Assembly (NCBI RefSeq): GCF_027497235.1
Contig: NZ_CP114902.1
Coordinates: 2,307,501 to 2,371,500, forward strand
Source of the DNA: Micromonospora sp. WMMD1128
Lineage (GTDB): Bacteria; Actinomycetota; Actinomycetes; Mycobacteriales; Micromonosporaceae
Direction of reading: 5' to 3'
DNA: 64,000 nucleotides
Made by a program: the position numbers and the translations under genes
Part shown: piece by piece, positions 1 to 8,569 of the stretch
Position numbering within the stretch: the first letter of the stretch is position 1
How the letters are laid out: each line of letters opens with the position of its first letter
Notes under the pieces: model-generated
Database searches by the model: none
What the model was told of the DNA's origin: nothing
What the model saw: the letters and a program-made list of their open reading frames with translations, nothing else

Positions 1-1
1 C

Positions 2-400
2 GGTGGCGCGCCGGAGATCGCCGCCTCCTGCGGCGAGGTCGTGGTCATCGTCCGGCAGAACCCGCGGACGTTCACCGCGCGGGTCGACTTCGTCACCTCG
101 GTCGGCTACGGATCGGGGCCGGGCGACCGGGAGCGGCTCGGCCTGCGCGGCGGCGGTCCCCGACTGGTGATCACCGACCTCGGCGTCCTCGAACCGGACC
201 CGGTCACCTGCGAGCTGACGCTGACCCGGCTGCATCCGGGCGTGACCGTGGAGCGGGCCCGGGCGGCCACCGGCTGGGACCTGGCCGTCGCCGGGCGGCT
301 GGTCACCGGGGAGCCGCCGACGGCGCGCGAACTCACGGCGCTGCGAGCGCTGGAGGCGACCAGGATCGGCCGCGCCGAGCCGGACGGGAGAGGAACATGA
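2..400 (+). CDS. pcaJ: 3-oxoadipate CoA-transferase subunit B (partial, 5' end outside window)
   Basis: This is the C-terminal 132 residues of the second CoA-transferase subunit, which with PcaI moves CoA from succinyl-CoA to 3-oxoadipate in the cytoplasm, the penultimate step of the beta-ketoadipate pathway. The frame is open from base 2, so the start lies upstream. Family-typical stretches are GGAPEIAASCGEVVVIVRQ near the start, the VDFVTSVGYGSG segment, and LVITDLGVLEPD followed by ELTLTRLHPGVT. It ends 4 bases into pcaH (ATGA), so it is the upstream member of the pca operon. Assignment to PcaJ rather than another subunit-B CoA-transferase rests on the pca genes directly downstream. Confidence 0.85.
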   Translation, partial: GGAPEIAASCGEVVVIVRQNPRTFTARVDFVTSVGYGSGPGDRERLGLRGGGPRLVITDLGVLEPDPVTCELTLTRLHPGVTVERARAATGWDLAVAGRLVTGEPPTARELTALRALEATRIGRAEPDGRGT

Positions 401-1146
401 CCACCCGGGACACCGCCCACCAGGGCGGCCTGGTGCTGCCGCGCTACCGGCGGGACGACGTCGACGCCCATCCGCCCCTGCTCAGCCCCGGCTACGGGTC
501 CACCGTGGCGCGGGCGCCGCAGCAGCCGCTCGCCTACCTGCCGCAGCGCCTGACCGAGGTCACCGGGCCGCTGCTGGGGGAGGGGCGTCTCGGCGCGCTC
601 GACCACGACCTGACCCGCCAGCACGACGGCGAGCCGCAGGGGCAGCGGATCGTCGTGCACGGCCGGGTCCGCGACGGCGACGGCCGTCCGGTGGCCGGCA
701 CGCTCGTGGAGATCTGGCAGGCCAACGCCGCCGGCCGCTACCGCCACGCGTCGGACACCTGGCCGGCGCCGCTCGACCCGCACTTCGAGGGGGTGGGCCG
801 GGCGCTCACCGACGCCCGGGGGCGCTACCGGTTCGTCACCGTGCAGCCCGGCGCCTATCCCTGGCGCAACCACGACAACGCCTGGCGGCCGGCGCACATC
901 CACTTCTCCCTCTTCGGCCGCGCGTTCACCCAGCGGCTGGTGACCCAGATGTACTTCCCGGGCGACCCGCTGTTCTTCCAGGACCCGATCTTCAACGCGG
1001 TCACCGACCCGGCCGCCCGCCAACGGATGGTCGCCCGGTACGACCACGCCACCACGGTGCCGGAGTGGGCCCTGGCGTACGAGTTCGACATCGTGCTGCG
1101 GGGCCGGGAGAGCACTCCCTTCGAGGACGGTGACGACGATGACTGA
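397..1146 (+). CDS. pcaH: Protocatechuate 3,4-dioxygenase beta subunit
   Basis: Intradiol ring-cleavage subunit carrying the non-haem Fe(III); with PcaG it converts protocatechuate to 3-carboxy-cis,cis-muconate. The 249-residue length fits the family. The N-terminal part (about residues 1-75) is the PcaH-specific extension; the dioxygenase core follows. Expected iron ligands are visible: Tyr115 in GRYRH, Tyr154 in PGAYPW, and His167 and His169 in AHIHFS. The C-terminus is very acidic. The start overlaps pcaJ by 4 bases and the end overlaps pcaG, so the two subunits are probably translated in a coupled fashion. Confidence 0.96.
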   Translation: MTTRDTAHQGGLVLPRYRRDDVDAHPPLLSPGYGSTVARAPQQPLAYLPQRLTEVTGPLLGEGRLGALDHDLTRQHDGEPQGQRIVVHGRVRDGDGRPVAGTLVEIWQANAAGRYRHASDTWPAPLDPHFEGVGRALTDARGRYRFVTVQPGAYPWRNHDNAWRPAHIHFSLFGRAFTQRLVTQMYFPGDPLFFQDPIFNAVTDPAARQRMVARYDHATTVPEWALAYEFDIVLRGRESTPFEDGDDDD

Positions 1147-1711
1147 ACGGCTGGGCGTCACGCCCGCGCAGACGGTCGGGCCGTACCTGCACATCGGTCT
1201 GCGCTGGCCCGACGGCCCGTACGTGGTGCCCGAGGGCACGCCTGGCGCGTTCTGGATCCGGGGCCGGATCGTCGACGGCGCCGGAGCGCCGGTGGTCGAC
1301 GCGATGGTGGAGAGCTGGCAGGCCGACCCGGACGGCCGGTTCGACCACCCGGACGACCCGCGCGGGGCCCGGCCGCCCGCGCTCCCGGGTTTCCGGGGGT
1401 TCGGCCGCAGCGAGACCGACGGGCAGGGCTGCTACCGGCTGCTGACCGTCAGGCCCGGCGCGCTGCCCGACCCGGACGGCGGCGTCGAGGCCCCCCACCT
1501 GACCCTGTCGGTGCTGGGACGGGGGCTGCTGCACCGTCTCGTCACCCGGCTCTACTTTCCCGACGAGCCGGCGGCGAACGCCGCCGATCCGGTGCTGCGC
1601 GGCGTCGACGCGGATCGCCGGGACACGCTGCTGGCGAGCGCCGCGCCGGACGGGTTCCGCTTCGACATCCACCTCCAGGGCGACCGTGAGACCGTCTTCT
1701 TCGCCGTCTGA
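1139..1711 (+). CDS. pcaG: Protocatechuate 3,4-dioxygenase alpha subunit
   Basis: Partner subunit of PcaH, structurally related but without the iron ligands, shaping the active-site pocket. It opens with the typical TPAQTVGPYLHIGLRWPDG region, has the SWQADPDGRFDHPDD motif, and keeps a single His in APHLTLSV where PcaH has the two His ligands, as expected for the alpha chain. I chose ATG 1139 because GAGG lies about 12 bases upstream; an in-frame GTG at 1130 would put that site too close. Length is 190 residues, normal for PcaG. It overlaps both neighbours. Confidence 0.94.
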   Translation: MTERLGVTPAQTVGPYLHIGLRWPDGPYVVPEGTPGAFWIRGRIVDGAGAPVVDAMVESWQADPDGRFDHPDDPRGARPPALPGFRGFGRSETDGQGCYRLLTVRPGALPDPDGGVEAPHLTLSVLGRGLLHRLVTRLYFPDEPAANAADPVLRGVDADRRDTLLASAAPDGFRFDIHLQGDRETVFFAV

Positions 1712-3026
1712 CGGCCTGCTCGGCGGTCTCTCCGGCGCCCCGGACGTCGACGCGGAACTCGGCGACGTGTCCCTGCTCCAGGCGATGCTCGACGTGGAGG
1801 CCGCGCTCGCCCAGGCCGCCGCCGACACCGGCATCGTGCCCCCGGCGGTGGCGGAGGCGATCGGCGGCCGGTGCCGCGCCGAGCGGTTCGACCCGGCGGC
1901 GCTCGGCCGGGCCGCCGAGGCCGCCGGCAACCCGGTCGTCCCGCTGGTCCGCGAGTTGACCGCCGCGGTGCCCGAGCACGCCCGGGCCTGGGTGCACGCC
2001 GGCGCGACCAGTCAGGACGTCCTGGACACCGCGCTGGTCCTGGCCACCGTGCGGGCGCTCGGGCCGCTGTCGGGTCACCTCGACGCCGCGGTCGACGCCG
2101 CCGCCGGGCTGGCCGACACCCACCGGGACACCGTGATGGTCGGCCGGACCCTCGGGCAGCAGGCGGCACCCACCACGTTCGGGCTGAAGGCGGCCGGCTG
2201 GTTGACCGGTCTCGTCGAGGCCCGGGACCGGCTGCGGCAGGCGGGCGCCGCGCAACCCGCGCAACTCGGCGGCGCGGTCGGCACCCTGGCCGCGTTCGGC
2301 CCGGCCGGTCCGGACGTCGCCGAGCGGTTCGCGGCGCGCCTGGGCCTGCCCGGGAGCCCGCTGCCCTGGCACACCCGCCGCCAGCCCCGGCTCGACCTGG
2401 CCGCCGCCCTGGGTGGGCTCCTGGTGGCCGCCGGCAAGGTCGCGCTCGACGTCGGGCTGCTCGCCCAGACCGAGATCGGTGAGGTCACCGAGGGCGGCGA
2501 CGGGCGGGGCGGCTCCTCGGCCATGCCGCACAAACGCAACCCGGTGGACTCGATCCTGGTCAGCGCCGCGGCGCGGCGCGGCCCGGGTCTCGTCGCCACC
2601 CTGTTCGCCGCGGCGGCGCAGGAGCACGAGCGGGCCGCCGGCGGCTGGCACGCCGAGTGGGAACCCCTGCTCGACCTGCTGCACGTCGCCGGCGGCGCCG
2701 CCGCCCGCTGCGCCCGGATGCTCACCGGGTTGCGGGTCCACCCGGAGCGGATGCGGGCGAACCTCGACGCGACCGGCGGCGTCGTGCTCGCCGAGGCCGT
2801 CGCCGCGCGGCTGGCCCCCGCCGTCGGCCGCGGCGTCGCGCACGACCTGGTCGCCCGCGCCGCCGCCGCGCCGTCGTTCCGGGCCGCGCTGCTCGCCGAC
2901 CCCGAGATCCGCGCCCACCTGTCCGAGGCGCAGGTCGACGAGGCGCTCGACCCGTACCGCTGGCTCGGCTCGGCCGGTCACTTCGTCGACCGGGCCCTGA
3001 CCGCCGTTCGGGACGTGCCGCGGTGA
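1686..3026 (+). CDS. pcaB: 3-carboxy-cis,cis-muconate cycloisomerase
   Basis: Fumarase/aspartase-superfamily lyase that closes 3-carboxymuconate to 4-carboxymuconolactone. Visible family signatures are HAGATSQDVLDTAL in the N-terminal third, GRTLGQQAAPTTFGLK in the middle and the superfamily signature GGSSAMPHKRNPV at about residues 274-286. At 446 residues it is full length. The GTG start lies 26 bases inside pcaG, and its stop overlaps pcaD (GTGA). The gene order H-G-B-D-C follows the catabolic order. Confidence 0.94.
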   Translation: MRPSSSPSDGLLGGLSGAPDVDAELGDVSLLQAMLDVEAALAQAAADTGIVPPAVAEAIGGRCRAERFDPAALGRAAEAAGNPVVPLVRELTAAVPEHARAWVHAGATSQDVLDTALVLATVRALGPLSGHLDAAVDAAAGLADTHRDTVMVGRTLGQQAAPTTFGLKAAGWLTGLVEARDRLRQAGAAQPAQLGGAVGTLAAFGPAGPDVAERFAARLGLPGSPLPWHTRRQPRLDLAAALGGLLVAAGKVALDVGLLAQTEIGEVTEGGDGRGGSSAMPHKRNPVDSILVSAAARRGPGLVATLFAAAAQEHERAAGGWHAEWEPLLDLLHVAGGAAARCARMLTGLRVHPERMRANLDATGGVVLAEAVAARLAPAVGRGVAHDLVARAAAAPSFRAALLADPEIRAHLSEAQVDEALDPYRWLGSAGHFVDRALTAVRDVPR

Positions 3027-3802
3027 CCGCCCGGCTGCACACCACGTCCGACGGCCCGGCCGGCGCGCCGGTGCTGCTGCTGGGTAGTTCCCTCGGCACC
3101 GCCGGCGCGATGTGGGAACCCCAGGTGACGGCGCTCGCCGCCCGGTTCCGGGTGATCCGGTACGACCACCTGGGCCACGGCCGCTCGGCGGTGCCGCCGG
3201 GGCCGTACTCGCTGGATCTGCTGGGCCGGGAGCTGTTGCGGACGCTCGACGGCCTGGGCGTGCCGTGGGTCCACTACGCGGGGCTGTCGCTCGGTGGCAT
3301 GGTCGGCATGTGGCTGGCCGCGCACGCGCCCGACCGGGTGCGGCGGCTGGCGCTGCTGTGCACGTCGGCGTCGCTCGGCCCGCCGGAGCAGTGGCGGGAG
3401 CGGGCGGCGACGGTCCGGGCCGCCGGCCTGCCGGCGATCGCCGACGCGGTGGTGGCCCGCTGGTTCACCCCGGGCTTCGCCGCGGCCCGGCCGGACGTGG
3501 TCGCCGCGTTCCGCGCCATGCTGACCGCGACGTCCCCCGCCGGGTACGCCGCCTGCTGCGAGGCGATCGCCGCGATGGATCTGCGCCCCGCCCTCGGCCG
3601 GATCTGCGCGCCGACGCTCGTGGTCGCGGGCGCGGACGACGCGGCGACGCCGGTCGGGCATGCCCGCGACATCGCCGGGCGGATCCCCGGGGCCCGGCTC
3701 GCCGTCGTCGGGGAGGCGGCGCACCTGGCGAACGTCGGGCAACCCGAGCGGGTGTGCCGGCTCCTGCTGGACCACTTCGACGAGAGGCCGCATGAACGAT
3801 GA
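3023..3802 (+). CDS. pcaD: 3-oxoadipate enol-lactonase
   Basis: Alpha/beta hydrolase of 259 residues that opens beta-ketoadipate enol-lactone. The nucleophile elbow YAGLSLGGMVGM places the catalytic Ser at residue 89; the histidine is in GEAAHLANVGQPE near the C-terminus and a candidate acid lies in VVAGADDAATP. The reading frame stays open far upstream, but homology begins at GTG 3023, whose GTGA overlaps the pcaB stop. In many actinomycetes this domain is fused to PcaC as PcaL; here it ends in its own stop, overlapping pcaC by 4 bases. Confidence 0.93.
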   Translation: MTARLHTTSDGPAGAPVLLLGSSLGTAGAMWEPQVTALAARFRVIRYDHLGHGRSAVPPGPYSLDLLGRELLRTLDGLGVPWVHYAGLSLGGMVGMWLAAHAPDRVRRLALLCTSASLGPPEQWRERAATVRAAGLPAIADAVVARWFTPGFAAARPDVVAAFRAMLTATSPAGYAACCEAIAAMDLRPALGRICAPTLVVAGADDAATPVGHARDIAGRIPGARLAVVGEAAHLANVGQPERVCRLLLDHFDERPHER

Positions 3803-4179
3803 ACGACCGCGAGCGGCACGAGCAGGGCATGACGGTACGCCGGCAGGTGCTCGGTGACGCGCACGTCGACCGCGCGGTCGCCGGCACGGACGGGTTCACC
3901 GACGGCTTCCAGGACTTCATCACCCGCTACGCCTGGGGCGAGGTGTGGAGCCGGCCGGGTCTCGACCGGCGTACCCGCAGTTGCGTGACCCTCGCCGTGC
4001 TCGCCACCCTGCGCCACGACGAGGAGCTGGCGATGCACGTCCGGGCCGCGCTGCGCAACGGGCTGAGCGAGCAGGAGGTGGCGGAGGTCCTGCTCCAGGT
4101 CGGCGTCTACGCTGGCGTACCGGCGGCGAACCGGGCGTTCACGGTGGCCCGGGAGACGTTGCGGCGGGAGGCCGGGTGA
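3799..4179 (+). CDS. pcaC: 4-carboxymuconolactone decarboxylase
   Basis: Small AhpD/CMD-fold enzyme (126 residues, the usual length) that decarboxylates 4-carboxymuconolactone to the enol-lactone used by PcaD. Family features include DFITRYAWGEVWSRPGLDRR and LRHDEELAMHVRAALRNG with the conserved His pair region and EVAEVLLQVGVYAGVPAANRAF. It starts 4 bases before the pcaD stop and ends 4 bases into the regulator gene. As a stand-alone gene it differs from the pcaL fusion. Confidence 0.95.
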   Translation: MNDRERHEQGMTVRRQVLGDAHVDRAVAGTDGFTDGFQDFITRYAWGEVWSRPGLDRRTRSCVTLAVLATLRHDEELAMHVRAALRNGLSEQEVAEVLLQVGVYAGVPAANRAFTVARETLRREAG

Positions 4180-4997
4180 GCGTGAGCGGCGAGGTGGCGA
4201 GGTCGCCGGAGTTCGTCCAGTCGCTGGAGCGCGGCCTCGCGGTGATCCGGGCGTTCGACGCCGACCATCCGCAGCTCACGCTCAGCGAGGTGGCCCGGCG
4301 GACCGGCCTGACCCGGGCCGCGGCGCGCCGGTTCCTGCTCACCCTGGTCGAGCTGGGCTATGTGCACACCGACGGCCGCCTCTTCTCGCTGCGGGCGCGG
4401 ATCCTCGACCTCGGCTACGCCTACCTGTCCGGCCTGGGCCTGCCCGAGATCGCCCGCCGGCACATGGAGGCGCTCGTCGCGCAGGTGCGCGAGTCCTGCT
4501 CGGTGTCGGTGCTCGACGGCGACGAGGTGGTCTACGTGGCCCGCGTGCCGACCAAGCGGATCATGACGGTGGGGATCAGCGTCGGGACCCGCTTCCCCGC
4601 GTACGCCACGTCCATGGGCCGGGTGCTGCTCGCCGCGCAACCGGCGGACTGGCTCGGCGACTACCTGGCCACCGCGGAGCTGCGTCCGTTGACCCGCCGC
4701 ACCGTCACCGACCCGGTGAAGCTGCGCGCCGTGCTGACGAAGGTCGCCGCCCAGGGGTACGCGATAGTGGACCAGGAGTTGGAGGAGGGGCTGCGGTCGC
4801 TGGCCGCGCCGATCCACGGCGAGGACGGGTCGGTGGTGGCGGCGGTGAACGTCTCCGCGCACGCCACCCGGGGGTCGTTCGAGGTGATCCGGCGGGATCT
4901 GCTCCCGCCGCTGCTGGCCGCCGCGAGGCGGATCGAGGAGGATCTGCGGGCCGGCGCGGGCCGGGCCTCGACGGCGGCCGGTGTCGTCACCGGGTGA
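4176..4997 (+). CDS. pcaR: IclR-family regulator of the pca operon
   Basis: IclR-type transcription factor of 273 residues: N-terminal winged helix (LTLSEVARRTGLTRAAARRF, about residues 30-50) and a C-terminal effector domain (residues 90-260, with VARVPTKRIMTVGISVGTR). PcaR/PcaU-type IclR proteins respond to protocatechuate or beta-ketoadipate, so the position as last gene of the pca operon supports a pathway-specific regulator. GTG 4176 was chosen because it overlaps the pcaC stop; the frame stays open further upstream without homology. Its 3' end overlaps the convergent hydrolase gene by 11 bases. The operon promoter it would act on lies outside the window. Confidence 0.88.
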   Translation: MSVSGEVARSPEFVQSLERGLAVIRAFDADHPQLTLSEVARRTGLTRAAARRFLLTLVELGYVHTDGRLFSLRARILDLGYAYLSGLGLPEIARRHMEALVAQVRESCSVSVLDGDEVVYVARVPTKRIMTVGISVGTRFPAYATSMGRVLLAAQPADWLGDYLATAELRPLTRRTVTDPVKLRAVLTKVAAQGYAIVDQELEEGLRSLAAPIHGEDGSVVAAVNVSAHATRGSFEVIRRDLLPPLLAAARRIEEDLRAGAGRASTAAGVVTG

Positions 4998-5913
4998 CGA
5001 GCCCGGCGGCGGGGTCGTGGCGGACCGGGATCGGGTCGCTGAGCTCGCCGACGAACTCGCCGTCGACGTGGTCGACGAACCCGATCAGGGACCAGCCGCC
5101 GGCGTCCGGGACCAGCCGCGGCGCGTACAGGTGGGGCAGCGTCACCGGCCGGGCCGCCGGCACGTCCCAGGGCCCGCGGACCGTCGGCGCGCTTGCCACC
5201 CAGAGCTGGTGCGCCGGTCCCCGGCCGGCGGCGACCGCGTTGGTGCAGAACAGCAGCAGCGGCTGCCCGTCCACCACGGCGACCTGCGGCACCTCCAGGT
5301 GGCCGAAGCCGGCCGGCGCGGACAGCGGGGGCCGGACGGTCCAGTCGAGCAGGTCCGGTGAGGTGGCGTGGCCGATGACACCCCGCTCCCCGGCGGGGCC
5401 CTGGTTGGCGCGGGCGGTGACGAGCATGTGCCAGCCGTCACCGTCGGGGTCGGGGAAGACCCAGGGGTCGCGCCATGCCTGCTCGTACCACATCTCCCGG
5501 TCGAGCACCTCGTACCAGGCGGGGTCGGCCTCGACGACCGGACCGTCGCCGTGCCGCCGCCAGGTGACCAGGTCGTCGGAGACGGCCAGCCCGATCCGCT
5601 GGACCAGCCCGTCCTCGGCCCGCCCGACGCCGGTGTAGAACAGGTGCCAGCGCCCGTCCGGGCCGCGGACCGTGCAACCGGTCCAGGTGGCCAGGTCGTC
5701 CCAGCCGGGCGCGTCGGCGGGCACGAGCGCGTCCGCGACCAGTCGCCAGGAGCGCAGGTCGGTGGAGACGGCGTGGCCGATCGAGGCGCGCCGGTGACGG
5801 CGGTGCGGGTCGAGCAGGGCCCGGGAGGCACGCAGGAAGAACACGTGCCACGAACCGTCGTCGTCCTGGGCGTACCAGCTGTCCCACACCCAGTGGTCGG
5901 GCAGACGTAACAT
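4987..5913 (-). CDS. Beta-fructosidase-superfamily glycoside hydrolase (GH32/GH68-like)
   Basis: A 308-residue five-bladed beta-propeller hydrolase without a signal peptide, so probably cytoplasmic. Clan-type catalytic blocks are visible: VWDSWYAQDDDG near residue 8 (nucleophile-type Asp), AWRDPWVFPDPDGDG (RDP transition-state motif) and LEVPQVAVVDG (acid/base-type Glu). This set fits the GH32/GH68/GH43 superfamily; the exact family and substrate cannot be settled by eye. It sits 63 bases downstream of the lacI-type gene on the same strand, with that system's operator directly upstream of its ATG, so it probably hydrolyses the oligosaccharide imported by the adjacent ABC system. Confidence 0.75.
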   Translation of the reverse strand: MLRLPDHWVWDSWYAQDDDGSWHVFFLRASRALLDPHRRHRRASIGHAVSTDLRSWRLVADALVPADAPGWDDLATWTGCTVRGPDGRWHLFYTGVGRAEDGLVQRIGLAVSDDLVTWRRHGDGPVVEADPAWYEVLDREMWYEQAWRDPWVFPDPDGDGWHMLVTARANQGPAGERGVIGHATSPDLLDWTVRPPLSAPAGFGHLEVPQVAVVDGQPLLLFCTNAVAAGRGPAHQLWVASAPTVRGPWDVPAARPVTLPHLYAPRLVPDAGGWSLIGFVDHVDGEFVGELSDPIPVRHDPAAGLVTR

Positions 5914-5929
5914 GGCGGGAAAGCTATCA

Positions 5930-5944
5930 GTAAATCGGTTTAGC
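5930..5944. promoter_or_regulatory. LacI-type operator upstream of the fructosidase-like gene
   Basis: GTAAATCGGTTTAGC is an imperfect palindrome around a central CG, lying 17 bases before the start codon of the hydrolase on the minus strand. It matches the site at 7165-7180 in front of the ABC importer almost base for base (TAAATC-RGTTTAGC), which makes both likely targets of the LacI-family gene between them. Confidence 0.6.
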
Positions 5945-5976
5945 GGCTACCGCCCGGGTGGTGAGCCGCCCGGTGC

Positions 5977-7002
5977 TCAGCCGGCCGGCGCGGCGACGGA
6001 GCGGCGGCGGCGCAGCGGCATCGGCACGTACGCCGGCTCGTGCCCGTCGCCGTCGAGCAGCGACTCCACCGCCCGGCGTCCCATCTGCTCGTGCGGCAGC
6101 GCGGCGGTGGTCAGTTTCGGGCGCAGCCAGGTGGCGATCGGATCGTCGTCGAAGGAGATCACCGAGAGGTCGTCCGGGACGCTCAGGCCGGCCTCGCCGA
6201 GCGCCTGGTAGGCGCCGAAGGCGAGCCGGTCGTTCATGCAGATGACGGCGCTCGGCCGGACCGGCTGCCGCAGCAGCGCGCGGGTCGCGGCGTAGCCGTG
6301 CTCCGGTTGCCACTCCGGGCAGAAGCCCTCGGTCAGCAGCGAGACGCCGGCGGCGGCGAGGGCACCCCGGATGCCGCGCAGCCGGGCGGCGGCGGCCAGG
6401 GAGATCTCCGGGTCGCTCTCCTTCTGCCGGTTGCGCCCGATCAGCGCGATCCGGTCCCGGTGGCCGCGCGCGAGCAGGGTCTCCGCGACCGTGGCGCCGG
6501 CCCGTTCGTCGTCCGGCAGCACGCACGGCAGGTGCTCCGCGCTGGTGGCGTTGAGCAGCACCACCCGGCCCCCGAGGATCGCCGGCGGCACCGTCAGCCG
6601 GCGGGTCGCCATGGCCGCGTAGATCACGCCGTCGACCTGGCGGTCGAGGATCGCCTCGATCGCGTACCGCTCGAAGGCCGCGTCGCCCTGGGTCTCGGTG
6701 ATGAGCAGGACGTGGTCGCGCTCGCGGGCCGCGTCCAGCGCGCCCCGGATCAGGCCGCCGGCGAAGCGGGTGGTGGCGACGATGTCGGAGACGAACGCGA
6801 TGGTGGCGGTCTTGCGGGTACGCAGGCTGCGGGCGGCCACGTTGGGCCGGTAGCCGAGTTCCTCGGCCGCCGCGAAGACCCGCTGGTGCGCCTCGGCGGA
6901 GAGTCGGGTGCCCTCCCGGCCGTTGAGCACCATCGACGCGGCGGTCTTGGACAGCCCGGCGCGCTCGGCGACGTCGGCCAGGGTGGCGCGGTTGCGGCCC
7001 AT
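5977..7002 (-). CDS. LacI-family transcriptional regulator
   Basis: Sugar-responsive repressor of 341 residues: N-terminal helix-turn-helix ATLADVAERAGLSKTAAS followed by the hinge helix region YRPNVAARSLRTRKT, then a periplasmic-binding-protein-like core ending in ISFDDDPIATWLRPKLTTA. An in-frame ATG 45 bases upstream exists, but ATG 7002 has GGAGGA four bases before it. It lies between the hydrolase (same strand) and the divergent ABC importer, and a shared operator motif occurs in front of both, so it probably represses both until the imported sugar is present. Confidence 0.92.
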   Translation of the reverse strand: MGRNRATLADVAERAGLSKTAASMVLNGREGTRLSAEAHQRVFAAAEELGYRPNVAARSLRTRKTATIAFVSDIVATTRFAGGLIRGALDAARERDHVLLITETQGDAAFERYAIEAILDRQVDGVIYAAMATRRLTVPPAILGGRVVLLNATSAEHLPCVLPDDERAGATVAETLLARGHRDRIALIGRNRQKESDPEISLAAAARLRGIRGALAAAGVSLLTEGFCPEWQPEHGYAATRALLRQPVRPSAVICMNDRLAFGAYQALGEAGLSVPDDLSVISFDDDPIATWLRPKLTTAALPHEQMGRRAVESLLDGDGHEPAYVPMPLRRRRSVAAPAG

Positions 7003-7133
7003 CAGTCCTCCGATCCCGGCGATCCGTCCGCCGCTGCTGCCCATCATGATGCGTCCGGTCGCGGCCTCCGTCGCCGGTCTCCCGGCGGCCCGATTCGTGA
7101 ACGCGTCGTTTCCGGACCGTTGCCGACTGCTTC

Positions 7134-7180
7134 TTGACAGCCCCAGCTCACCCGCGCATGCTCTGCTAAATCAGTTTAGC
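7134..7180 (+). promoter_or_regulatory. Promoter with LacI operator for the sugar importer
   Basis: A TTGACA box at 7134-7139 is followed by the 16-base near-palindrome GCTAAATCAGTTTAGC at 7165-7180, about where transcription would begin, so bound repressor would block initiation. The region also serves as 5' side of the divergent regulator gene. The -10 element is poorly defined. Confidence 0.6.
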
Positions 7181-7213
7181 GAAGCCGTTCCGCCGCGACA
7201 TAGGAGGCCCGAC

Positions 7214-8569
7214 GTGCCGGAGTTCCCGAGGATGACCCGCCGCCGGTTCGCAGTGCTGGCGCCACTGCTCGCCGTCGGCCTGGCCGCCACCGCCTGCAGC
7301 CCACCCGGCGAGGAGCAGACCACGTCGAACGACGCCGACGCCAAGGTCAGCACCGAGCTGGGGTCGGAGAAGATCACCCTGGAGATGTACGCCGAGACCG
7401 GCTTCCCGCTGGCCAAGGCGCTCGCCGACGAGTTCACCAAGCAGCACCCCAACGTCACGTTCAACGTCCGCGAGGACCAGTTCACCGTCATCGTGGAGAA
7501 CGCGCCCCGGGTCCTCGCCTCGGACAACGCGCCCGACATCATCCGGCTGCCCACCATGGTCGACCTGGTCAAGGACGGGCTGCTGAAGAACATGGACCCC
7601 TACTTCGAGGCGTACGGGTGGGACAAGTTCCCGGCCTCGCAACTGGTTCAGCTGCGGATCGGCGAGGGCGGCGTCCGGGGCGAGGGCTCCCTGTACGGCA
7701 TGGGGCTGGGCTACAGCGTGACTGGCGTGTTCTACCACAAGGACCAGGCCGCGCAGATCGGCATGACCCAGCCGCCGGCCACCATCGCCGAGTTCGAGGA
7801 CCTGCTGGCCAAGGCGAAGGCGGCGAACCTCCAGCCGATCATGCAGTTCAACAAGAACACCGCCGGCATCAACTTCCCGCACCAGGCGCTGCAGAACCAG
7901 TACGGCGACCCGGCCCGGATCGCCGACTGGATCTTCCAGAAGCCGGATGCCACCTTCGACACCCCGGCCGCGTTGAAGGCCACCCAGACCATCCAGAAGT
8001 GGGCGCAGGCGGGCTACTTCCCGAAGGACGCGAACGCCGTCGACTACACCGCGATGATGGGCGAGTTCGGCAAGGGCAACGGCACGTTCATGTTCAACGG
8101 CGACTGGGAGTCGGCGAATCTGGACAAGCAGCTCCCCGGCAAGGTCGGGTTCTTCCTCTTCCCGGGTGAGACCGCCGACGCCAAGCGGGTGGCGATGTCG
8201 GCGCCGAACACCTTCGGGGTCGGCGCGAAGGCCAAGCACCCCGACGCCGCCGCGTTCTTCCTCAACTGGGTGCACACCAACGACAAGGCCCGGGAGATCT
8301 CGGTGAACGTCGGCGGCTCGTCCCCGGGCGGTCCGGCCGAGCTGTCCCTGCCGCCGGTGCAGGAGGGCACCGTGCTGGCCGAGACGCTGAAGGCGTCGCA
8401 GCAGCTCGGGGCCGACAACGGCGCGGTCGACTTCACCGCGAACGCAACCGGCGGCATCTTCGCCGCGGCGATCACGCCCGAGATGCAGAAGCTGATCGCC
8501 GGACAGCAGACGCCCGAGGGGTACGTGAAGGCGGTCCAGGCCGAGTACGAGAAGGAACTGTCCCGGTGA
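7214..8569 (+). CDS. Sugar ABC transporter substrate-binding lipoprotein
   Basis: Family 1 extracellular solute-binding protein of 451 residues. It begins with a twin-Arg-containing signal (MTRRRFAVLAPLLAVGLAAT) and a lipobox ending at the Cys of ATACS, so it is anchored outside the membrane. GTG 7214 is chosen because AGGAGG lies six bases before it; the frame is open further upstream. Downstream genes are the two permeases, overlapping by 4 bases. Ligand probably an oligosaccharide processed by the fructosidase-like enzyme; this is inferred from the shared operator only. Confidence 0.9.
   Translation: MPEFPRMTRRRFAVLAPLLAVGLAATACSPPGEEQTTSNDADAKVSTELGSEKITLEMYAETGFPLAKALADEFTKQHPNVTFNVREDQFTVIVENAPRVLASDNAPDIIRLPTMVDLVKDGLLKNMDPYFEAYGWDKFPASQLVQLRIGEGGVRGEGSLYGMGLGYSVTGVFYHKDQAAQIGMTQPPATIAEFEDLLAKAKAANLQPIMQFNKNTAGINFPHQALQNQYGDPARIADWIFQKPDATFDTPAALKATQTIQKWAQAGYFPKDANAVDYTAMMGEFGKGNGTFMFNGDWESANLDKQLPGKVGFFLFPGETADAKRVAMSAPNTFGVGAKAKHPDAAAFFLNWVHTNDKAREISVNVGGSSPGGPAELSLPPVQEGTVLAETLKASQQLGADNGAVDFTANATGGIFAAAITPEMQKLIAGQQTPEGYVKAVQAEYEKELSR

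Noticed and set aside
106..1239. 377-residue minus-strand frame opposite pcaJ, pcaH and pcaG
   Set aside because: The plus strand carries the catalytic iron ligands and family motifs; this frame is antisense.
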